The notes under the pieces were generated by a model. That model saw nothing but the letters and a program-made list of their open reading frames with translations. It made no database searches and was not told the origin of the DNA. Below are positions 55,701 to 64,000 of a stretch of 64,000 nucleotides of DNA, one piece after another. Made by a program: the position numbers and the translations under genes. This DNA is from Eledone cirrhosa (taxonomy: Eukaryota > Mollusca > Cephalopoda > Octopoda > Eledonidae): positions 4,183,275 to 4,247,274 of the forward strand of contig OZ024742.1 in assembly GCA_964016885.1 (NCBI GenBank), in the 5' to 3' direction. How positions within the stretch are numbered: position 1 is the first letter of the stretch; each line of letters starts with the position of its first letter.

Positions 55701-58700
55701 ACACTGGTCAAACAAGAAATTACATCATACCCCTAACATGGACTGACAGAACACTAGTCAAACCAGAAACTACATCATACCCATAATATAGACTGACAGA
55801 ACACTGGTCAAACCAGAAACTAGTCCATACCCATAACATGGACCTGACAGAACACTGGTCAAACCAGAAACTAGGCCATACCCATAACATAGACTGACAG
55901 AACACTGGTCAAACAAGAAACTACATCATACCCATAGCATGGACTGACATAACACTGGTCAAACCAGAAACTAGGTCATACCCATAACATAGACTGACAG
56001 AACACTGGTCAAACCAGAAACTACATCATACCCATAACATGGACTGACAGAACACTGGTCAAACCAGAAACTACATCATACCTATAACATGGACTGACAG
56101 AACACTGGTCAAACCAGAAACTACATCATACCCATAACATAGACTGACAGAACACTGGTCAAACCAGAAACTACATCATACCCATAACATGGACTGACAG
56201 AACACTGGTCAAACCAGAAACTAGGCCATACCCATAACATGGACCTGACATAACACTGGTCAAACCAGAAACTAGGCCATACCCATAACATAGACTTACA
56301 GAACACTGGTCAAACAAGAAACTACATCATACCCCTAACATGGACTGAAATAACACTGGTCAAACCAGAAACTACGTTATACCCATAACATGGACTGACA
56401 GAACACTGGTCAAACCAGAAACTACATCATACCCATAACAGGGACTGAAATAACACTGGTCAAACCAGAAACTACGTTATACCCATAACATGGACTGACA
56501 AAACACTGGTCAAACCAGAAACTAGGCAATACACATAACATGGACTGACAGAACACTGGTCAAACCAGAAACTAGGCCATACCTATAACATAGACTGACA
56601 GAACACTGGTCAAACCAGAAACTAGGCCATACACGTAACATAGACTGTCAGAACACTGGTCAAACCAGAAACTTCATCATACCCATAACATGGACTGGCA
56701 GAACACTGGTCAAACCAGAAACTACGCCATACCCATAACATAGACTGTCAGAACACTGGTCAAACTAGAAACTACATCATACCCATAACACGGACTGTCA
56801 GAACACTGGTCAAACCAGAAACTACCTGATACCCATAACATGGACTGACGTAACACTGGTCAAACCAGAAACTACGCCATACCCATAACATAGACTGTCA
56901 GAACACTGGTCAAACCAGAAACTACATCATACCCATAACATGGACTGACATAACACTGGTCAAACAAGAAATTACATCATACCCATAACATGAACTGACA
57001 GAACACTGGTCAAACCAGAAACTACATCATACCCATAACATACACTGACAGAACACTGGTCAAACAAGAAACTACATCATACCCATAACATGGACTGACA
57101 AAACACTGGTCAAACCAGAAACTACATCATTCCCATAACATGGTCTGACATAACACTGGTCAAACAAGAAATTACATCATACCCATAACATGAACTGACA
57201 TAACACTGGTAAAACCAGAAACTACATCATACCCATAACATGGACTGACAGAACACTGGTCAAACCAGAAACTACATCATACCCATAACATAGACTGTCA
57301 GAACACTGGTCAAACAAGAAATTACATCATACCCATAACATGGACTGACATAACACTGGTCAAACCAGAAACTACATCATACCCATAACATGGACTGAAA
57401 TAACACTGGTCAAACCAGAAACTAGGCCATACCCATAACATAGACTGACAGAACACTGGTCAAACAAGAAACTACATCACACCCATAACATGGACTGACA
57501 TAACACTGGTCAAACCAGAAACTAGGTCATACCCATAACATAGACTGACAGAACACTGGTCAAACCAGAAACTACATCATACCCATAACATGGACTGACA
57601 GAACACTGGTCAAACCAGAAACTACATCATACCTATAACATGGACTGACAGACCACTGGTCAAACCAGAAACTACATCATACCCATAACATAGACTGACA
57701 GAACACTGGTCAAACCAGAAACTACATCATACCCATAACATGGACTGACAGAACACTGGTCAAACCAGAAACTACATCATACCCATAACATGGACTGACA
57801 TAATACTGGTCAAACAAGAAATTACATCATACCCATAACATGGACTGACAGAACACTGGTCAAACAAGAAACTACATCATACCCATAACATGGACTGACA
57901 AAACACTGGTCAAGCCAAGAAGTACATCATACCCATAACATGGACTGACCTAACACTGGTCGAACAAGAAATTACATCATACCCATAACATGGACTGACA
58001 GAACACTAGTCAAACAAGAAATTACATCATACCTATAACATAGACTGACAAAACACTGGTCAAACCAAAAAGTACATCATACCCATAACATGGACTGACA
58101 TAACACTGGTCAAACAAGAAATTACATCATACCCATAACATGGACTGACATAACACTGGTCAAACAAGAAACTACATCATACCCATAACATGGACTGGCA
58201 GAACACTGGTCAAACCAGAAACTACGCCATACCCATAACATAGACTGACAGAACACTGGTCAAACTAGAAACTACATCATACTCATAACATGGACTGTCA
58301 GAACACTGGTCAAACCAGAAACTACCTGATACCCATAACATGGAGTGACATAACACTGGTCAAACCAGAAACTACGCCATACCCATAACATAGACTGTCA
58401 GAACATTGTTTAAACCAGAAACTACATCATACCCATAACATGGACTGACATAACACTGGTCAAACAAGAAATTACATCATACCCATAACATGGACTGACA
58501 TAACACTGGTCAAACAAGAAACTACATCATACCCATAACATGGACTGACAGAACACTGGTCAAACCAGAAACTACATCATACCCCTAACATGGACTGACA
58601 GAACACTGGTCAAACAAGAAATTACATCATACCCCTAACATGGACTGACAGAACACTAGTCAAACCAGAAACTACATCATACCCATAATATAGACTGACA

Positions 58701-61700
58701 GAACACTGGTCAAACCAGAAACTAGTCCATACCCATAACATGGACCTGACAGAACACTGGTCAAACCAGAAACTAGGCCATACCCATAACATAGACTGAC
58801 AGAACACTGGTCAAACAAGAAACTACATCATACCCATAACATGGACTGACATAACACTGGTCAAACCAGAAACTAGGTCATACCCATAACATAGACTGAC
58901 AGAACACTGGTCAAACCAGAAACTACATCATACCCATAACATGGACTGACAGAACACTGGTCAAACCAGAAACTACATCATACCTATAACATGGACTGAC
59001 AGAACACTGGTTAAACCAGAAACTACATCATACCCATAACATGGACTGACAGAACACTGGTCAAACCAGAAACTAGGCCATACCCATAACATGGACCTGA
59101 CATAACACTGGTCAAACCAGAAACTAGGCCATACCCATAACATAGACTTACAGAACACTGGTCAAACAAGAAACTACATCATACCCCTAACATGGACTGA
59201 AATAACACTGGTCAAACCAGAAACTACGTTATACCCATAACATGGACTGACAGAACACTGGTCAAACCAGAAACTACATCATACCCATAACATGGACTGA
59301 CATAACACTGGTCAAACAAGAAACTAGGCCATACCCATAACATGGACTGACATAACACTAGTCAAACCAGAAACTAGCACATACCCATAACATGGACTGA
59401 CATAACACTGGTCAAACTAGAAACTACATCATACCCATAACATGGACTGACAGAACACTGGTCAAACCAGAAAATACATCATACCCATAACATGGACTGA
59501 CAGAACACTAGTCAAACCAGAAACTACATCATACCCATAACATGGACTGACAGAACACTGGTCAAACAAGAAATTACATCATACCCATAACATGAACTGA
59601 CATAACACTGGTAAAACCAGAAACTACATCATACCCATAACATGGACTGACAGAACACTGGTCAAACCAGAAACTACATCATACCCATAACATAGACTGT
59701 CAGAACACTGGTCAAACAAGAAATTACATCATACCCATAACATGGACTGACATAACACTGGTCAAACCAGAAACTACATCATACCCATAACATGGACTGA
59801 AATAACACTGGTCAAACCAGAAACTAGGACATACCCATAACATAGACTGACAGAACACTGGTCAAACCAGAAACTAGTCCATACCCATAACATGGACCTG
59901 ACAGAAAACTGGTCAAACCAGAAACTAGGCCATACCCATAACATAGACTGACAGAACACTGGTCAAACAAGAAACTACATCATACCCATAACATGGACTG
60001 ACATAACACTGGTCAAACCAGAAACTAGGTCATACCCATAACATAGACTGACAGAACACTGGTCAAACCAGAAACTACATCATACCCATAACATGGACTG
60101 ACAGAACACTGGTCAAACCAGAAACTACATCATACCTATAACATGGACTGACAGAACACTGGTCAAACAAGAAATTACATCATACCCATAACATGGACTG
60201 ACATAACACTGGTCAAACCAGAAACTACATCATACCCCTAACATGGACTGACAGAACACTGGTCAAACAAGAAATTACATCATACCCATAACATGGACTG
60301 ACAGAACACTGGTCAAACAAGAAATTACATCATACCCATAACATGGACTGACAGAACACTGGTCAAACCAGAAACTACATCATACCCATAACATGGACTG
60401 ACAGAACACTGGTCAAACAAGAAATTACATCATACCCATAACATGGACTGACAGAACACTAGTCAAACCAGAAACTACATCATACCCATAACATAGACTG
60501 ACAGAACACTGGTCAAAACAGAAACTAAATCATACCCATAACATGGACTGACATAACACTGGTCAAACAAGAAATTACATCATACCCATAACATAGACTG
60601 ACAGAACACTGGTCAAACAAGAAACTACATCATACCCATAACATGGACTGACAAAACACTGGTCAAACCAGAAGCTACATCATACCCATAACATGGTCTG
60701 ACATAACACTGGTCAAACAAGAAATTACATCATACACATAACATGGACTGACATAGCACTGGTCCAACCAGAAACTACATCATACCCATAACATAGACTG
60801 ACATAACACTGATCAAACCAGAAACTACATCATACCCATAACATAGACTGTCAGAACACTGGTCAAGCAAGAAATTACATCATACTCATAACATGGACTG
60901 ACAGAACACTGGTCAAACAAGAAACTACATCATACCCATAACATGGACTTATATAACACTGGTCAAACCAGAAACTACATCATACCCATAACATAGACTG
61001 TCAGAACACTGGTCAAACCAGAAACTACATCATACCCATAACATAGACTGACAGAACACTGGTCAAACCAGAAACTACATGATACCCATAACATGGAGTG
61101 ACATAACACTGGTCAAACCAGAAAATACGCCATACCCATAACATAGACTGTCAGAACACTGGTCAAACCAGAAACTACATCATACCCATAACATAGACTG
61201 ACAGAACACTGGTCAAACCAGAAACTAGGCCAGACACATAACACGGACTGACAGAACATTGGTCAAACCAGAAACTAGGCCATACCTATAACATAGCCTG
61301 ACAAAACACTGGTCAAACCAGAAACTATGCCATACCCATAACATGGACTGACAGAACACTGGTCACATCAGAAACTACATCATACCCATAACATGGACTG
61401 ACAGAACACTGGTCAAACAAGAAATTACATCATACCCATAACATGGAGTGACATAACACTGGTCAAACCAGAAACTACGCCATACCCATAACATAGACTG
61501 TCAGAACACTGGTCAAACCAGAAACTACGTCATACCCATAACATGGACTGACATAACACTGGTCAAACCAGAAACTACATCATACCCATAACATGGACTG
61601 ACATAACCCTGGTCAAACCAGAAACTACATCATACCCATAACATGGACTGACAGAACACTGGTCAAAGCAGAAACTACATCATACCCATAACATGGACTG

Positions 61701-64000
61701 ACAGAACACTGGCCAAACCAGAAACTACATCATACCCATAACATAAACTGACATAACGCTGGTCAAACCAGAAACTAGGCCATGCCGATAACATGGACTG
61801 ACAGAACACTGGTCAAACCAGAAACTACATCATACCCATAATATGTATTGACAGAACACTGGTCAAACCAGAAACTACATCATACCCATCACATGGACGG
61901 ACATAACACTGGTCAAACCAGAAAATACATCATACCCATTACATGGACTGACATAACACTGGTCAAACCAGAAACTGCGTCATACCCATAACATGGACTG
62001 ACAGAACAATGGTCAAACCAGAAACTACATCATACCCATAACATGGACTGACAGAACACTGGTCAAACCAGAAACTATGCCATACCCATAAAATAGACTG
62101 ACAAAACACTGGTCAAACCAGAAACTAGGCCATACACATAACATGGACTGACAGAACACTGGTCAAACCAGAAACTAGGCCATACCTATAACATAGACTG
62201 ACAGAACACTGGTCAAACCAGAAACTAGGCCATACACGTAACATAGACTGTCAGAACACTGGTCAAACCAGAAACTTCATCATACCCATAACATGGACTG
62301 GCAGAACACTGGTCAAACCAGAAACTACGCCATACCCATAACATAGACTGTCAGAACACTGGTCAAACTAGAAACTACATCATACCCATAACACGGACTG
62401 TCAGAACACTGGTCAAACCAGAAACTACCTGATACCCATAACATGGACTGACATAACACTGGTCAAACCAGAAACTACGCCATACCCATAACATAGACTG
62501 TCAGAACACTGGTCAAACCAGAAACTACATCATACCCATAACATGGACTGACATAACACTGGTCAAACAAGAAATTACATCATACCCATAACATGAACTG
62601 ACAGAACACTGGTCAAACCAGAAACTACATCATACCCATAACATACACTGACAGAACACTGGTCAAACAAGAAACTACATCATACCCATAACATGGACTG
62701 ACAAAACACTTGTCAAACCAGAAACTACATCATTCCCATAACATGGTCTGACATAACACTGGTCAAACAAGAAATTACATCATACCCATAACATGAACTG
62801 ACATAACACTGGTAAAACCAGAAACTACATCATACCCATAACATGGACTGACAGAACACTTGTCAAACCAGAAACTACATCATACCCATAACATAGACTG
62901 TCAGAACACTGGTCAAACAAGAAATTACATCATACCCATAACATGGACTTACATATCACTGGTCAAACCAGAAACTAGGTCATACCCATAACATAGACTG
63001 ACAGAACACTGGTCAAACCAGAAACTACATCATACCCATAACATGGACTGACAGAACACTGGTCAAACCAGAAACTACATCATACCTATAACATGGACTG
63101 ACAGACCACTGGTCAAACCAGAAACTACATCATACCCATAACATAGACTGACAGAACACTGGTCAAACCAGAAACTACATCATACCCATAACATGCACTG
63201 ACAGAACGCTGGTCAAACCAGAAACTACATCATACCCATAACATGGACTGACATAATACTGGTCAAACAAGAAATTACATCATACCCATAACATGGACTG
63301 ACAGAACACTGGTCAAACAAGAAACTACATCATACCCATAACATGGACTGACAAAACACTGGTCAATCCAAAAAGTACATCATACCCATAACATGGACTG
63401 ACATAACACTGGTCGAACAAGAAATTACATCATACCCATAACATGGACTGACAGAACACTGGTCAAACAAGAAATTACATCATACCTATAACATAGACTG
63501 ACAAAACACTGGTCAAACCAAAAAGTACATCATACCCATAACATGGACTGACATAACACTGGTCAAACAAGAAATTACATCATACCCATAACATGGACTG
63601 ACATAACACTGGTCAAACAAGAAACTACATCATACCCATAACATGGACTGGCAGAACACTGGTCAAACCAGAAACTACGCCATACCCATAACATAGACTG
63701 TCAGAACACTGGTCAAACTAGAAACTACATCATACCCATAACATGGACTGTCAGAACACTGGTCAAACCAGAAACTACCTGATACCCATAACATGGAGTG
63801 ACATAACACTGGTCAAAACAGAAACTACGCCATACCCATAACATAGACTGTCAGAACACTGTTTAAACCAGAAACTACATCATACCCATAACATGGACTG
63901 ACATAACACTGGTCAAACAAGAAATTACATCATACCCATAACATGGACTGACATAACACTGGTCAAACAAGAAACTACATCATACCCATAACATGGACTG
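46800..64000 (+). repeat. Super-repeat at a 13,809-bp offset
   Basis: Landmarks in the block of about 46.8-50.2 kb reappear at +13,809: TATATAAC at 47141 and 60950, CAGACACATAACACGG at 47422 and 61231, AGAAACTTCA at 48461 and 62270. Further right the offset is 13,759 (GGTCGAACAAG near 49652 and 63411), i.e. one monomer fewer. The several blocks of about 2.4-3.0 kb lie between the two. Confidence 0.85.
48461..59959 (+). repeat. Higher-order repeats of 2.4-3.0 kb (right group)
   Basis: Private variants recur in the same order. AGAAACTTCA is at 48461, near 51265, 53867, 56668 and 62270. TGTTTAAACC is at 50101, 53104, 55505, 58407 and 63860. GACCTAACACTGGTCGAAC is near 49641, 52643, 55044 and 57946. 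The 51-bp marker monomer here is GACCTGACAGAACA, at blocks 50316, 51968, 53319, 55720, 58622 and 59774, with a GACCTGACATAACA type at 50717, 56121 and 58973. The two marker types alternate in a reproducible pattern. Confidence 0.9.

Larger units (their letters stand above)
26321..64000 (+). repeat. Satellite array, 50-bp monomer, about 750 copies
   Basis: About 37.7 kb of head-to-tail 50-bp monomers in one orientation; a typical unit is 26701-26750. It has strong strand bias: a typical monomer has about 42% A, 28% C, 16% T and 14% G on +. Each unit carries CATAACATGGACTGACA, then CTGGTCAAACCAG (5-bp arms, 3-nt spacer). Recurrent variable sites are GACAGAACAC or GACATAACAC; CATGGACTG or CATAGACTG; ACTACATCA, ACTACGCCA, ACTACGTCA or ACTAGGCCA; and CCAGAAACT or CAAGAAATT. 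The array is uninterrupted by any other element and continues beyond the window. Because 50 is not a multiple of three, the short minus-strand frames are artefacts. Confidence 0.98.

Noticed and set aside
27684..59959. Recurring 61-codon minus-strand frames in the satellite
   Set aside because: They appear only where the 51-bp monomer shifts phase past a stop; they have no start context or codon signal.
26321..64000. CRISPR array
   Set aside because: There are no distinct spacers: the entire 50-bp unit repeats, the array has hundreds of units, and the context is animal DNA.

Overview
This window looks like repeat-dense intergenic DNA of an animal, most likely a coleoid cephalopod (octopus-like). 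No host protein-coding gene, tRNA or rRNA can be supported. The lineage call rests on three things: a SINE fragment at 18988-19086 that matches, from memory, the common cephalopod SINE tail; several decayed Penelope-like elements (reverse transcriptase plus a C-terminal GIY-YIG-type endonuclease) of a kind abundant in invertebrates; and heavy (TA)n, (TG)n and minisatellite content. The exact species cannot be read from the sequence.

Layout. 1-6432: two adjoining GT-rich minisatellites, a 21-bp unit and then an 18-bp unit; the first contains a 1,209-bp head-to-tail duplication. 6433-8245: short low-complexity stretches and a 47-bp minisatellite. 8246-26320: a nest of retroelement debris. It holds five lineages or fragments of a Penelope-like element (copies 1 and 2 flank a 1.1-kb heptamer minisatellite; copies 3a and 3b form an inverted pair; copies 4 and 5 carry RT domains with damaged catalytic motifs), SINE fragments, imperfect tandem duplications in the 3' flanks, several large inverted repeats, and (TA)n tracts at many element borders. 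26321-64000: one uninterrupted satellite array of a 50-bp monomer, all in one orientation, about 750 copies, running off the right edge. It has nested higher-order structure: 700-bp blocks, blocks of about 2.4-3.0 kb, and a repeat at an offset of 13,809 bp.

How the parts relate. The Penelope-like copies recur as inverted pairs with their 5' ends facing each other, and they border simple repeats, as expected of this retroelement class. None appears able to move: every copy has stops, frameshifts, truncation or altered catalytic residues. The predicted open frames in the minisatellites and the satellite are consequences of repeat composition and are not treated as genes. The most noteworthy signals are the multi-level satellite, the concentration of 5'-to-5' inverted element pairs, and a recurring TGATGA-hairpin-GAAAT structure at element 3' ends.
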